Positions 28,653 through 42,384 of a stretch of 64,000 nucleotides of DNA are shown here, piece after piece (within the stretch, counting starts at the first letter, position 1; every line of letters begins with the position of its first letter). The position numbers and the translations under genes were made by a program. The notes beneath the pieces are model-generated. The model made no database searches and was not told where the DNA came from. It was given only the letters and a program-made list of their open reading frames with translations. Source of the DNA: Sitta carolinensis (Eukaryota > Chordata > Aves > Passeriformes > Sittidae); contig CM063289.1 of NCBI GenBank assembly GCA_032173965.1, forward strand, positions 26,065,690 to 26,129,689, given 5' to 3'.

Positions 28653-28863
28653 AGGCTATGCCCAAGTAACACATGACATTCCCATTAGCTTTTGTTAACT
28701 TCTACATCAGAGCAAGCCAAAATCTTAAGAATATTAACCTCTGTTCCTTCTAAGTGTTCCTTAATTTTTATTAGAACAATTTTGAGGGCAGTTTTGCAAG
28801 CTTTTTTTTTCTCCTTTGGATGGATACAAAAATTTCCCTGATGAAAGCTTCAGGCTTTTTTAA

Positions 28864-28886
28864 TTAAAAACAAAACAAAACAAAAA
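28864..28886. repeat. (AAAAC)n run
   Basis: The segment is AAAAACAAAACAAAACAAAAAA, a short A-rich simple repeat. Confidence 0.85.
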
Positions 28887-31800
28887 AGCCAACAAACCCC
28901 AACCCTGTAACGTTATTTTCCTTAAAGAAACTGCCAAAACTCTAGGAATCAAATTACAGAACAGAAGAAGACTTCATAATTCCAGCTTTACTCTACCTAG
29001 CCAGGGAACCTGAAAGACTCTCTGAGGTGATGAGTTGATGGGAAACAGCACAATTCTGCACTGAGGAGGGAATTTCTTCTTGTATTTAATGAATTTGGTG
29101 AAAGTGAAGCTTATGAGCATATGTAATGGATTTCTGTGTTCTTAAAAAGATGGAAAATAATACTTTTTGCCTACTGCTGAATAAACTCACACCTACACAC
29201 ACCTCGGAAAGAAAAATGCTGGGGGGTTCCATCCGTGGTCTGTAGAGTGTTGAGGTTAACTCTGCAAGATTGCCATAAAACACCATTACAAAAAGCTGAT
29301 TAGCAGTGGACATACATTTGCTATCCAAGAGTCTGCAATCCTACTCAAACATTTTTTTAGATGTCTATAAACAAAACTACTTCAGGGTCACAGGGTCTGA
29401 TTTTGGCCTTCTTCACTCATGATACTGTTTCTACTTTCTTAATTGACAGACATCCTTCATCAGCCATGTTGTTTAAATGGCCATTGACTTCAGGAAAATA
29501 AGTCCCTGTTGCATTCAGTAACTGCTAACCCCATTTACCCAACCAATAAATAATCCCTCTCTCCTCCCTCCTCCTCAACTCCCAGGTTATTACACTGCAA
29601 CATCTTGGCTCTATGCCTATTTAATCTTGGTAATAATGATCAAAACCAGAGTGAATGCACAGATCTAAGTACCCTGATTAGGATCACTATTCAACTAAAC
29701 ATAACGCACAGGCTTCATTAGAAAAAGAAGGTTCTGCCAGAGGTTGCCATATTCGATTGGAACTCTTACATTTTTTAGGATTTAATGTTATCATCAGAAG
29801 TTTAGATCCCACTGGACTTTGCACAGCAACATTTGTTAGGGTTTTTTCCATTGTTAGAAGCAAATGAGAAAGTGGGGGGTTTTCCTTTCTGCATTAACTT
29901 ATGTCAAGAATGATGATTCTAAAAAGCCATTAACGAGCTGGAAATGCACAGTGATTACAGTACAATACCTTACAACTGACAAGATTCTGTTCCTGCTCCA
30001 ACAAATGAGAAATGCTGGTAAGGCTTCACAGTCACATCTATCAAGAAAGAGGACAGTCCAAATATAATGTCTGGTGATGACTCCGTGGTGCTTCTTGTAG
30101 TAGCATTTAAGAGTGCACTCACAGAGGACATGTCTCAATGGCTTTCTGTGACAGTGGCCAAACATCTACTGATTAAAACTGTACAGTCTAAAGGTTTCAT
30201 CTGCCAGTCTCATGCTGCAAATAACCAGGCTCCAGGTGTACAGTCCAGTTTACCTTGGCAAGGAGAAGATGGCAAACTGATTTATGGAATCCAACTATCG
30301 CCACCATGTCTTGCCCTCTGAAGTGCAACAACAATTACCATTTAAACAGTAATCCCTATTGCCTGGTCCAAAAAAGGGGATAGACAAAAGATTCACTGTT
30401 GTGATGTTGTTTACATTTTAAGATAATCTATCCCTCAATATATGTGGGAAAGTCAGGAATTAATTGGGTTCCAGTGCACATTGACTGGGTGATTACTCTG
30501 CAGATAGGGATTTTGTTGGTTGGCAGGGACTTTTCTTCCACTGATGTGCTGGTACATAAAAAAATGTGAAGCCCAAGGGGTTATATGTAGTTGTTAAAAG
30601 GGGAAAATACAGATATATATGTTTTTAAATAACACTTTGCCACAGTCCTGCCTTAAGTAGATTTAAAACAGCTTAGAACCATACTCTCTTCTGCAGGGTC
30701 AGTGTCAGCAAGACTTGGGGTACTGACAGAAATACTGAACTGCCAGCCTTGGCTGTAGATGGCTTCAGAAACCCCTCAGTTTGTGTTGACATGTCTCTGA
30801 TCCATGGCCACTTCACAGAAAGAATCATTTATCAATAGGTTACCTTAATGAAAGCAACCTGGCTTTCCTGAAACACTTAGGTGTGCAAGAGAGACAGACT
30901 TCTCTATACATAAAGAAAATTCCAGGCAAAATGACTGAGTACTTCTGGTTGCAAAGATATTAAGTTCCTACTCGTTTTTATGAAAGCTGGCAGCTAAGTA
31001 GGGGGGAGACTGAAGAAAAGACATCAGTAGATTACTAGTTTTCCCTAGATATCAGAGAATCCTCTCGGCCAAAGGAAAATGGGCTGGATTAGCTGTGCTG
31101 TCCATAGATCTTTCTTTAGGCTAATATATCTCCTCTACAGAATACTAAAGAATCCCTTAGTATAAAAACATCTCTGGGATGGGATGATATTGTACAAAGT
31201 GTTTCTGCTGCCTCTGCCCACAGAAGAAATTAACTCCCTGTGTCCAGTGTACACTGCAGGGAAGGGGGCTGGGCAGGAACTGGGGGAGGAGGGATTTGGT
31301 TGTGCACATGGGTTAAAAGACATTTAATGAATCACAGAAAATAACAGCTTTACACAGCAAAAGCATTCCCTCTCCCTGATTCTCTCCCTCTGCTTTTCCA
31401 CATAAATTATGTGAACATATCATCAAAACATGATGATTTTTATTTTCATAAATGGGGCCATATGTCAGTTAAAACAGAAAATGTGTGCTGAACTGTGATG
31501 TGGGTTACATGATACACTTTAATTGGATGTCACTTTAATGTAAACAGCTTTACATAAAACTCAGCCTAAAAGAAAACTTTTTTAAATTGTCAAGTATTAG
31601 TTGCTAAACCAATGTGATGCTGCATGTGTCTTTTGCATTGTCTAGTCAATCAAAGGGTACCAGGCACAAAGGGGCTACATTCTGATCCCACTTGCACCAA
31701 AGCAGCCACAGAGGCCTTGCTATGGTACTTAGAATAGGGAGTCAGGGAAAAAAAGACTTTTTGCATAAACATTTTTGCCTAAATTTTCCATATAAGAGGA

Positions 31801-34610
31801 TTATTTTTTTTTTATTGCAAATGTCATTTGTTAATCTAAACATTTAACAAGTGCAGTTCACTTGTGGTCAAGCCTGTAGGCCAACATCCCATTTTGCAGT
31901 GGGAGCAATTTTACTCAGGAAAAACCCCCAAAAACCCAAACCAAGTACTATATACACACTTACAGAGGCAAAACAACCAACTTTCCCTCATCCAACACAC
32001 AACTGCAGCTACCCACATGGAAACAACCTCCATAAACAACATACTACCATAATAATGAACAGCTGAAAATGACAGGATAAACAAAATTTTAAAATGCAGC
32101 TTTGGTAATGCTGATAAAATATCAACCACTTATATTGGGAAACATTAACAAGTCAGTATTTGCTAGCAGATCCCACAGGGTTACCACAGTCATTTTCTGT
32201 GTATAAACACAGGAAAAAGCAGTCATGTCTCACCTGCTGCTCTGTGGTAGATGCTGGCAGAGGCTCATTCCTTGATGCCACTGGCTCTGCTATCACAGCA
32301 CAGCTCAAATGGGACCTTTTGAAAGACACCATCAAGTTCAATTTCAAGTGACAACTGATTCTTATCACCTTGCAGCAACAAACCCATACTTGAGTATCAG
32401 ATATGCAGCTGGATAGCACTTGTGACCTCCTAGAAATACTAATACGTGTCAAACAGAACTGCTGGCATCAACACATAGTCACATAAACCACTGCTGGGTT
32501 TATCAAATACCTTTGGTTTCTTGTAGCAATCCATCAGGCTTGCAGGCACACACTGTTGTGCAGACACTCTAATCTCCAACGTTATCCCTAACACTTAAGG
32601 CAGAATCCCACAGCATGGTTAGAAGCATTCCCTATAAGCCACCCCAACAGAATCCATGGTCTGCTTTGAAGGAAAAATACCAGCTGCCATTTCTTTGCCT
32701 GCAGGTTTACAGTGAGTGGCTGCACCTCAGAGCCACAGCAGGAGCCCACACACTGCCAGCCCAGACCTGGATTCTCTAAACCAAAAGAAGATGCATGCTT
32801 CTCTCTGAGAACCATCTAACACGTTTTGGAATTATTTCTAGACCACCAACAAAGCTGCTGGAGAAAAAGGGGAGCAGTGTTGTATTACAAAGCTTCTCCT
32901 CACAGTTCCTGTCTCTGGTTATTGGACATCGTTGTGGCTCTTGTAATGATGCAGTGTAAATCAGCAGGCAAAGGCTGAATAGAATGTTCTATCCTTGTCT
33001 CCCTGATGAAAATTCCTGTCCAAAGAAGGGATAAAATAATATATTTGTTTTAAAGAATCACTTTTTCCCTCGAGTTTATTTTGGTTTAATTTAGCAGAAT
33101 GCATAAAAGAGGGATAAAAAAATTCATAAAGCCAAGAAAACCACAAAATCCCCTTAAAAAAATGAGATTTATGTTCAAGTTTGAAACGGCATAAACAGAC
33201 ATTACAAAAATCATCTCTTTTCCAATCAGAGTCATAAAAATTGTCTTAAAAATTGTAAGGCTGTAAAAATTGAAGATGACTGGTTCTGCAGCCCAGTTGA
33301 CTCATGCTGACTTAGTATTTGGTATTCAAATGTAAGTGGCACTGTGGGTTCTTCACGTGCTGCCTGTCCCTTAGGCTTGCTCAGACACATCACAATGAAT
33401 GTAAGGGGGAAGCAAGTCCAGTGGCTGCTCCCCCAAAGTGTGCAGCACTGGAGCTGACCCCAGATGCAATTCCAGGGGATAGAAGTGATGAGACAGCCAC
33501 CTCCAAAGCAATGCGCCTCGTGCACTGGCTGGCGCTTAGGGGAAACTTCCCCTCATCACAAGGAAAGCTTAGGGGAGGGATACTGCTCTAAAGCATCATT
33601 TTGCACATGAATGTCTGCTGAGATGGAAATCATCTATAACCACATACTGGGGAATGAAAGAATGTTTGAGAATCTTGTTTTTCTGGCTACACTGAACTGG
33701 GCATCCACTATCTCAACCCATAAACTACCAAAAAAATAAGGCAAAATTTTCATAATTGAGCTGCAACAGCACAAATAGAAAAACCCAAGAATGGCTTTTA
33801 TCCCCTGTGTCAGGAAGACTTTTGACCTGAGCAGGGCAATAACAACCCTGCATCCCCAGAGTACACCAACTGTTCCCTGCCAGTGTGTCCAGGTATGTCC
33901 AGGCAGCACTGCCCAGCTGCCTGGGCAGCTACTCCTTCTCACATCTCCCCAGCTGCCCGTAATTCAGATGGATGATTTTAACAAAATCCCATTTACACCA
34001 GCAGAATATAAATCCCATGCATGGGGGTGGGCACTGCCCCAAGCAGAGGCTCACCAGGGATGGCTGTTGGACACAGTATTTATCCCAGACACCCAGAGCC
34101 TGGAGCAGTCATCCCTACATGGGTCTGTCCTGGCAGTGGTGCCAAGGCTTGTAATGGGAGAGGCATTTTGTCTTTGTCCCTCTGGCACAGTCCTGGCAGA
34201 CCAGAGCCCTGCTATTCTTTTATATACCTTTTCATCTAGGCAGCAGGATCCAGCATTCCAGTGTCATGGAATCCCTCTCAAAATGAGGGTTATGGTCCAG
34301 TTGTGCAGGACTTCACAGGGACAATTAATTCAGACACTGCAAAAATCATCCTTTTTCAAATGTTTTGAAAGTATGGGAGAAACAACACCTAAGGAGCTAT
34401 AGAGACTCATCCCTGCCTCCAACATCACCTGCAGTGTACAGAGGAGAATGAGTACATGAAGATGTGGCTGCAGGTGAATGATTTAACTCTGACTTGTGTG
34501 TTTTGCACAGGTGGTGGGATTTGGCATGTGAAGCATGACCCTAATTCAGGGAATACACAACCCCTTCCTTTCTCAAGAACCAGGCTGGGGAAGGGGTAGA
34601 GGGATTTTGC

Positions 34611-34686
34611 ACACATACATACATACATACATACATACATACATACATACAGACAGACAGACACACATGCATGCACATACATATTT
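34611..34686. repeat. (ACAT)n / (ACAG)n compound microsatellite
   Basis: A run of about ten ACAT units is followed by three ACAG units and an ACACATGCATGCACATACAT tail. The ACAT part alternates purine and pyrimidine strictly. The repeat creates spurious Tyr-Ile-His-Thr and Tyr-Val-Cys-Met open frames on the two strands. It is expected to be length-polymorphic. Confidence 0.95.
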
Positions 34687-36025
34687 ATGCTTTAAAATAT
34701 GCCCAGAATACAATACAGTTGTCTGACAAAATTACTAAATTTTCTCTCCTTTATAGCAGCACTGCCAATCTACACCAGGCATTCCATCTTCCATATAGAA
34801 TTCAATAAACATATCAATCCAAATCCAAGAGCCATAGCCAAGGTATCAATAACAGTGACATATTATGAAACTTTCATTCCCTCTCCCCCTCCCCTTCTAC
34901 CCCAGTAATAACTGTCAGGCGATCCTGGCAATTTCACAAGCATAGCAATGATTCAGCTGGCAGATTTCAGTGGATTATTGTGGCCAATTTGGAAAAACAC
35001 TCTAATAAGCATTACTTTCCAGAAACCAATATAAATCTGGAAGAGGGGATTATTAAACCCAGGGAAACTATAACAAAAGACATTAATTGCATTTTTGGAA
35101 GGAGCTTTTGAATTAAATTATTACCTGCTAGTTTATAAGGAAAAATATAGATAAACCCCACTACCGTGACAAGAATTTATTTATATTGGCCACATATACC
35201 ATAGGAAATTTACATACCAACACTCTGCTCATTTATAGCATTCTATAAGCATATGTATATTTTCAGACAATTAGGATTATGTTGTTTACTCTCACATCCA
35301 CACATATGCACACAAGTGATGGTAAGTAAAGCAAAAGATCAAAGGTAGGAAGGAGCACGATGAATTCCAAGCCATGTGTTTCTGTATTTGTACATACATT
35401 TAAAGGTTTCTAGACAGTCTTACAACAGAATATAACAGTTTCTTAAAACTACAGGACTTGGATATATTTCTCTAACTTACTTCTAATTTGCAGCTTACAT
35501 CTGTTTTTTTAAAAATCACCATCCTGCTCCAAAGTCTGTTGAAGTACATGAGGAGCTTTCTCTTGACACCAGTAAATGCTGGATCAGGCCATCAATACAG
35601 AAAGATTAATCACTGTCTCTAATGTTTGTGTCTTTGGGAATTGTGTGAGAAGAACGATGGAACAACCACAAGCCATTTTGGAAGTTCCAACACTAAAAGA
35701 CTAAAGGATTTATCCCACTGTTAAATAACAGTTTTGAAAACAAAAAAATGTATTCTTACAATAATATGATGTAACCTCTGATTTTCTTATTTTCCCTTTG
35801 TGAGACCGTTAGCTTGTATACGTGTTCTTCACATTTCATCTGTGTTCTCCTTGTATTTGTCTTTCCAAACACAGAATGAGTAATTCTGGAAGGAGAAACT
35901 CACTCCTTTGTCACTGAATTTAATTCCTCAAAGGCAGCAAAAAGGTAGTGTGATCATGATGAGCAAATATTTAAATAACAAGAGATCTATATAGCCACAA
36001 AAGACTGAAACTGGTCACAAAGATG

Positions 36026-36046
36026 AAAAAAAAAAAAAAAAAAAAA
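36026..36046. repeat. Poly-A tract
   Basis: An uninterrupted run of about 21 A bases. The preceding sequence was not recognised as a retroposon or processed pseudogene. Confidence 0.93.
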
Positions 36047-36419
36047 GAGCTAGGATTTTACACTCCATTATTATTAATTAATAGACCCAGAACAAACACA
36101 GGAAGCCAAGCTCCAAAACAAACACTGCATACGACATTGCTGCCTGCTCAAACCCAAAGTACCCGCCAAGGAGGCAAGATCAGAAATACCCAAACAAAAC
36201 CCACGCAGGGCCTGTGGCTGAGCCACAGGACTCCCACACAGCTACCTTCTGCCTTCCTGGGGGGGAAACAGAGCCTGTGTCCTGAACCCAAACACGATCA
36301 CCTGCTCTCCTATGCCAAACACCAGCTCTGTCTACCACACCTCGGGCACTTCCAAGTCTTCAGGCTTCTATAACTGTAATGCTCTTCACAGTTCCTTTCC
36401 TGTTCTCCACCAGCTCCCT

Positions 36420-37130
36420 TCAGAGAGTGTCCATTACAAGAGTTGGGTGAAAAACGAGTATCAGAACTCTCTGCTGGCCTCGGCAGTTGCCAAGGTCTCC
36501 CCACACAGTCACTGGGGTCAGGCAGCCCCCGTGGATGCCCACTTTCCCACAGCATGTGGCTCCTTGCAGGCTCAAGGTGATATCACCCAGAGGATACTGG
36601 TGGGATACAACTAAACCATGGGCCCTAGCACCACTATCAGGTGTCAGTTTTATTAGTTCCTTAATTAACCAATACACTGTGCCCATATATAATGAACCAT
36701 CCTTTCCCCACTAATTCTTATTCTAATTTTTCATTTCCTAGCTACCCCGAGACCAAAAATTAAAACAATTACCATGTGGTAATGTCAGTGAAAAGAGCAT
36801 AGCGTGTTTCCTCTGGGGCAGTTGGTTATATGGAGGAGCTTCTTGAGCCCGTGTCACTGGCTCTTCTTCTTCATCTCTGACATCAAAATTCTCACCTTCG
36901 GGCCAATTTGTAATTGCCTCCAGAATCCCAGGGCGATTTAGTTTACCTATACGGGCGCGCTGTGTGAGAAGAGCAATCCACTTGCTCCATGTAGCACTGG
37001 TGGCATGGTGGGTAGAAGGAACCTTGTCTTTGAACATCCACCCCAGTACCGGTAGTCGGGTGCCAGAAGGAGTTGCACTTCTGTACCAATCACTTCTGAG
37101 GCATGTGGTAAATTTAGAATTCTGCACCCA
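36420..37130 (-). pseudogene. Possible decayed endogenous retrovirus gag-like fragment
   Basis: On the minus strand an open frame of about 129 codons (36738-37127, without a good ATG) reads unlike random intron. It contains a Trp-rich segment (WSKWIALL), NWPEGENFDV, an acidic run DEEEEP and APPYNQLP, reminiscent of the linker and late-domain region of some retroviral Gag proteins. After its stop, a second phase nearby (from about 36690 down to 36420) holds YMGTVYWLIKEL, which may be the continuation of the same element with decay. No LTR, primer-binding site, zinc knuckle, protease or polymerase was seen, so at most an internal fragment is present. CpG content is higher than in the flanks. 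I cannot name a family, and a non-viral origin is possible. Confidence 0.4.
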
Positions 37131-39353
37131 TCATGAAACAGGGCTGAATTTACAAAGGAAGAAAGGATAAAGGAGTTGCTCCCTTTCTTTTCCTTTTAGC
37201 ACTACACATTGATACATTCAGATAAAGACATGCCCTCTCCTTGTCACTTCTCAATTCCCAAATGACCACCAGGCATGTGCTGTCTGCTGAAACTGAGGAA
37301 AACTTGGCTTTCAGTGGGACATGACTGGCTGGAACAAAAGGCTCCAATGTCTTACACTGTTTTGCCTTAAACATTGTTCAAACGTGCAATTACCACAGAA
37401 TTCACAGAGAAAACAAAGTTCCTGGGTGATTCATGCTGCATATTTTCCCTAAACCTGAGCTAAAACGTTCAAAGCCTCCCAAACTGAATCACCAGACTGA
37501 ATCACCGTTTCCAAACACGTGGGGAGCGGCATTCACAGGGGAAGTGGGGAGGTGCTGTACACGGGAGCTGTGGCAAGCACAGCCCAGGCCGGGGAGGTCA
37601 ATCCCCTCTGCAGCAGAACCACACTTGGGAACGGGGGACTGATTACTGAGCTCCGAGCAGCCCGGCCCTGGCTGCGCTCCCGCTTGTTTGAGGTCAGTGG
37701 GGATTTTGCCCCTGCTTTCAGCACAGCTGAAATTTGCCTTTAGGAACTGGCAGAGGCTTCAAGTTTGCAGCTGGGAAGGCTCCAGGCAGGTGCACAAAGG
37801 ATGGAGACCCAGCTCTGCTGGGAGACCACAGCTGGGGACACTGGGGACGCAGAGGTGTCTCTCCCTCACCGGATGCTCCAGAGCGGACAGGACAAAGCCA
37901 AGGGCAGTCAAGAGAACAGCTACAATTCCACCTGGGAGAGCAATGGCCACTCTGGCTGCACACCCAACAGCAGAGCTGACTTCTCATCAGCAAGTATAGG
38001 TATTTCTACATTTTTAGCAGAAGAATCAGCCCCTTTGCTCTCAGCCCTTCCCATCAACCTCTCTTCCCCTCACAAAAGCACAATGACTTGATGGCCAAAA
38101 TGATGCATCTGTAATTTATACAATAACATTATGAAACAGTTCTCAAAATTTATCAGAACCAGACTCAAGTCATGAATAAAACCACTGTACACTGATAAAT
38201 GTTGTAAAGGACTAGGAATCGGAATTTAAAAGCTTACTGTTCTTCATCCCTCATAATCTAAGTGAAAATTGGCTGCAATAAATCCTAGAAATTAGACAGT
38301 CTAGATAGTGTTGTTTACTCATAACTTCTTTTAAGCCACATTTGCCAACATTCCATATTTACCATTTTTTTTAAGTATACACCAGTCTCCAATGCATGGA
38401 GGGACAGAGTTGAAACAATGAAACATTTTCAGTGCAGCACTGCAATCAAAAGCACTCAATTTAATATACAGGTTTGACAGTCTACAGTGTTTTGTCTAAG
38501 GCGGCTATTTTGCCCAGGTTTTGGTTTTTTTGTTTCTTGAAATGGTTCCTGGGCAAAGCACCACAGATTTAGTATGACACGCTGCCATGTTTTTAAGGAA
38601 AATATGGTTTTGTTTAGGCTACAATTAGATGCTTTCACAATTTGTCTCTGGCGAACCGAGACTGAAAACTCCAGAGTCAATTTGTTTAGTGTGAACTGAA
38701 GTAACATCTATCTTAGGAAAGAAAACTTTACAACAAAAGAGCCTTCATCATAGTAAGACCTAAGAGCTTTCCTTCTAAAAATGCAGGGCTGCCATGCAAT
38801 TCTTAACTCACACCAATTCACAAGGCTATGAGCCATGTATTGTTTGGAAGCCATGGGGGTAAATCAAATTATCATGAATGACACTAATGATCCCATACTT
38901 GCCTGAACATAATGCACCTTATACAGTCTTGCCTTTAGGGATTATTTTTTACATATATAATTAGTACAAATGGCTTACTCCCCCTCTTTTGTTGACTTTA
39001 CAAAGAAATGCACTCAGGTACAGAGTCTGCCTTCCCTGGGTTAATTATGGGAACCAAACCAGCCGTGCCTATCATGTGAGAAGTCCCCAGCTAATACCTG
39101 GGAAAGCCCTGAGTGCAATAAATGGAGGAGCAGATCATAAAATGCATAAAATGACTACCCTCTACTGGATGGAGCCAGAGCAGCTGAGCCCTGGCTCCTC
39201 AAAGCCATGATTTAATACAAGTCCTTTCAAAGTGGCTGGACTGGGTTTGGGTTTGCACAGCCATGGATCTAAATGCAGTTGTCAAAAGGAATTCCTGGGT
39301 GATCAGGGTATGCTGTCCTTGGACAAAGACAGCAGTTCTGCAAAGCACAGGTT

Positions 39354-39377
39354 AAAAAAAAAAAAAAAAAAAAAAAA
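39354..39377. repeat. Poly-A tract
   Basis: A run of about 24 A bases following CACAGGTT. No recognisable retroposed gene lies upstream, and no target-site duplication was obvious. Confidence 0.93.
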
Positions 39378-40190
39378 GTTTTATAATGAGAGAAGAGAAC
39401 CATCACAGATTTTAAGAAATCCAAATGGTTTCTTTGCCTTGCACTTTTATTTCCCAGCAAAATCAGGCCAGATCCCAGCTGGTAAAAACTGGCAAATTTC
39501 CATTAGCCTGTGGGTCATTAACTCTGAAAAAAGGGCAGTTTCAAAACCAGTTTTGTGTATAGTGTTAGTTTCTGTCAGCGTTGCTATAAACAATCAAAAT
39601 TGAAAGTATCTGGTATGACTACAATACCCATTTATTTCTCTTGCCATTCAGAGATGTGTTCCAACCCTGATTTTTGTGAAACAATTGACACGTATCAGAA
39701 GCTGCATCTGACAAGCTGAAATATTCAACCCAAGCTACTAAGTTTACACCCTCTTGTCTGCCTATAACCATCACATAAATTCTCCATGGCAGTGCTTTAA
39801 GCTGCTAAAGGGAACAACTCATTCAAAATGGCTGGCACAAAGAGCAAAAATTTGACAAACGTAGGCCCAGGTACGGATTTAGCAGAGATGTCTACAAGGA
39901 TCTGGCTTCTTCCCCTCTCCCCAGGTTTTGTTTACCATCATCTGCCTATGCTCCTGCACTTGTGCAGCTCCCACATGCCCAGGGCTCCTTTCCAGAGCCC
40001 AACACAGACCTGTCTATCCCCGGGGCTTTGGGACACCCACCACTGCACACCACACAAGCTGGATCCAACACCTGAATTTCACTGCCTGAATTTGAGTGAT
40101 TTGGACGAGGAAGCTGTAGGTGAAGCTGCTGCTGTGCTCAACAGTCTCTCTGTGCCTGTTTCACAGCAGAAACAAAGCATCCATGTGTCA

Positions 40191-40226
40191 GGCACAGTGG
40201 TTTCTGTCATGGCACAGTGGTTTCTG
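40191..40226. repeat. Direct doublet, 20-bp period
   Basis: GGCACAGTGGTTTCTG occurs at 40191-40206 and again at 40211-40226, separated by TCAT. Confidence 0.9.
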
Positions 40227-42384
40227 GCACAAAGCTCTATGAGGTGTGTTAGCATTCACTGGAATAAAGAGTGAAGCTTTCTTCCATGGTGAGGAGAAAC
40301 TTTTTGTTCTATAAAAAGGTAAAACCTGTTAAAGGCAAAGCAAATAAAAGGTATCTTTCTTGGCAAACAGACTCTCTGGCCACTCATCCCCCATCTCACA
40401 CCTGCCACTGTGAAATGCAAGCACCTGTTTGTGAAATGATCTTAGAGCCTGGCCTGGGAGGACACTGGGGTCTCCAACTCCAGGGATGCTGAGCACCCGG
40501 TGCTCTGCATGAGGACCATCCTCAGCAACCTCACAGCAACGTCAGCAGGACCAAAATATGCAAATAATACATTCTGAGTGCAGACATCTGAAGGCTTAAA
40601 CTGTATTCCTGTGCCTGCAAATGCACTTTCTTCTCTTACGCCCAGTAATGTAATAATAATCTATGTTCAGAGAGTGGCAGAAATGTGAAGTAATTTTGCA
40701 TTCAAAATTATTCCCTACAATTTACTCTCCAATTCTTTAAGACAGTCTAGCTTATGTTACTCATACAGTTGGGCATCTTCTATTTACACTACATAATTGT
40801 TCCACTCTAAAACAGACCTCCTTTTTGGGAAACCTTTAGTGAAAAATATAATTCTCCTTTGCCTGATTTTGCCTGATCATCCCTACTTGTTTTCTATTCT
40901 TTCCTAAACAATCCCTCCCTTTTCTGCCCACCCCAAGCCTCAGTTTAATTCCTTTCATCTTTCCTTAAAAGACTGCCTCTCTGTCCCCTTAATCATTTTT
41001 TAATTTCCCATCCTTTAGGCAAGTGCCAAAGATGTTAAAATCAGAAATGGATGCTTGCCATAAAGGAACAGAACTCCTGTAACTCCAAAACAGTTGAAAT
41101 CATGAGAACTTGCAGGCCATCACCCCATTATGTGAATGGTATTTTTACAGCACTAGAAATGAAGTAATGCAGCTACAAATATTCATGTTTTAAACGCGCT
41201 GTCATTCTAGTGGCCTGGCTACAAGTTGCCTTAGAGGTACTGAGGAAGGCTGGGGGTATCACAATCCACTGAGAAGAAGATCCAAGCTTCACAAAGGTCC
41301 CTTCCATTCTGATCCATTTAACTTTGTTCAGTTAAAAGAAGTCTTTCCTTTACAGTGTCCTAAATTTTCTGCTTTTCAATAACCACCTGTGAGGAGGGAT
41401 GATGCAGAATCCCTCACCCAGCCTCTCCTGTCATGTTCACTGTGTACCTCCAATACCTCTCACTCCAAATTCAGCAAAGTCTCTTCACAAATGGAAGTAT
41501 TCCTGACTGCCTCCTTTCAAAATATGACCAGAAATGATCAGTGATCAGCTGAGATAACTTTGTTACTTCAGCTCAGAAGCAAGGTGTATACAGGAAGAGG
41601 TTTGCCAGTTTGAAGTGTAAAACATGCTATCTACCACCTACCTGGCTAGAAGACATACTCTGACTAAGCTGGTTGTATTCTGTGCATCTGATGCATGTCT
41701 GGTTCCTGGATATCGTCAGCTTTTCACTCCTTGGCCTTGAAGACAAAGCATGACCTAAAAATGTTCAGTTGGACCAAAGTACTGTAAACAGTGAACTCTG
41801 AGATCACCATGACCATGCAATTAAAAATGTCATTACATTTGAGACATGCAGGAAGATAAAACTCTGCAAGTAATTGCAATACTTAAAAATATTTTCACAT
41901 AATCTGCTTTTTTTTCTGATCTCCCATGTCTTTTCTGAAGGGACAGTTTATTACATGGAGGCAAGTGGGCAACACGACAAGCAATAGATGTGGTTTTGTT
42001 GAGATCACCCCCCACTGAGTCAGGTCTACTGCTCTTTTGTGAGTGCAAGCAAGCACCACAAAGTATCCATCTCTTGGCAGATCCCTTCTCCCTGCAGTAC
42101 TTGAATGTGCTTTCAGGCATCCTGACTTGCACTGTTCTGGGAGCATCCCCCTGGGCCTTGTTTCATGTAGAGACAAGTTTGCTCGAGGTCCACAGGGAAC
42201 TGTGTTGAGACTGTGTCTCTTTGTAAGGAAAGCAGGGTAATTTCTACAGCTGGCCAGTTCCTGAGCAAAGACAGACAAATGCAGTTGTACCCAATTTGAA
42301 AACAAGGGGGAAAAGGGCAGGATTTGTTTCACATGACTGAAAGGTCCTGACTTACAAGGCACAGTGTTGACAATACACCTTTCC

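Larger units (their letters stand above)
10366..33000. other. Intronic block 2: unique DNA with no supported gene
   Basis: From the CR1 tail to 33 kb I see no exon, long repeat or structured RNA. Minor items are A-runs at 13149-13161 and 15740-15755, an (AAT)n/(AAAT)n run at 24358-24381 and a 13-bp doublet at 28627-28652. Segments around 20.8-21.0, 21.6-21.9, 25.0-25.4 and 31.4-31.6 kb are AT-rich with many TAAT/ATTA cores and few simple repeats. That is the look of conserved enhancers, but it is not proof. Confidence 0.65.

Noticed and set aside
34425..34726. ORFs rich in Tyr-Val-Cys-Met and Tyr-Ile-His-Thr
   Set aside because: These are translations of the ACAT microsatellite at 34611-34686.
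39232..39603. 123-codon ORF with poly-Lys, and the poly-A as the tail of a processed pseudogene
   Set aside because: The Lys run is the poly-A tract. No coding similarity, upstream polyadenylation signal or target-site duplication was seen.
41282..41320. CR1-like caaaggtcccttccattctgatcc
   Set aside because: It has only a short similarity to the CR1 tail, lacks the terminal octamers and could be chance.
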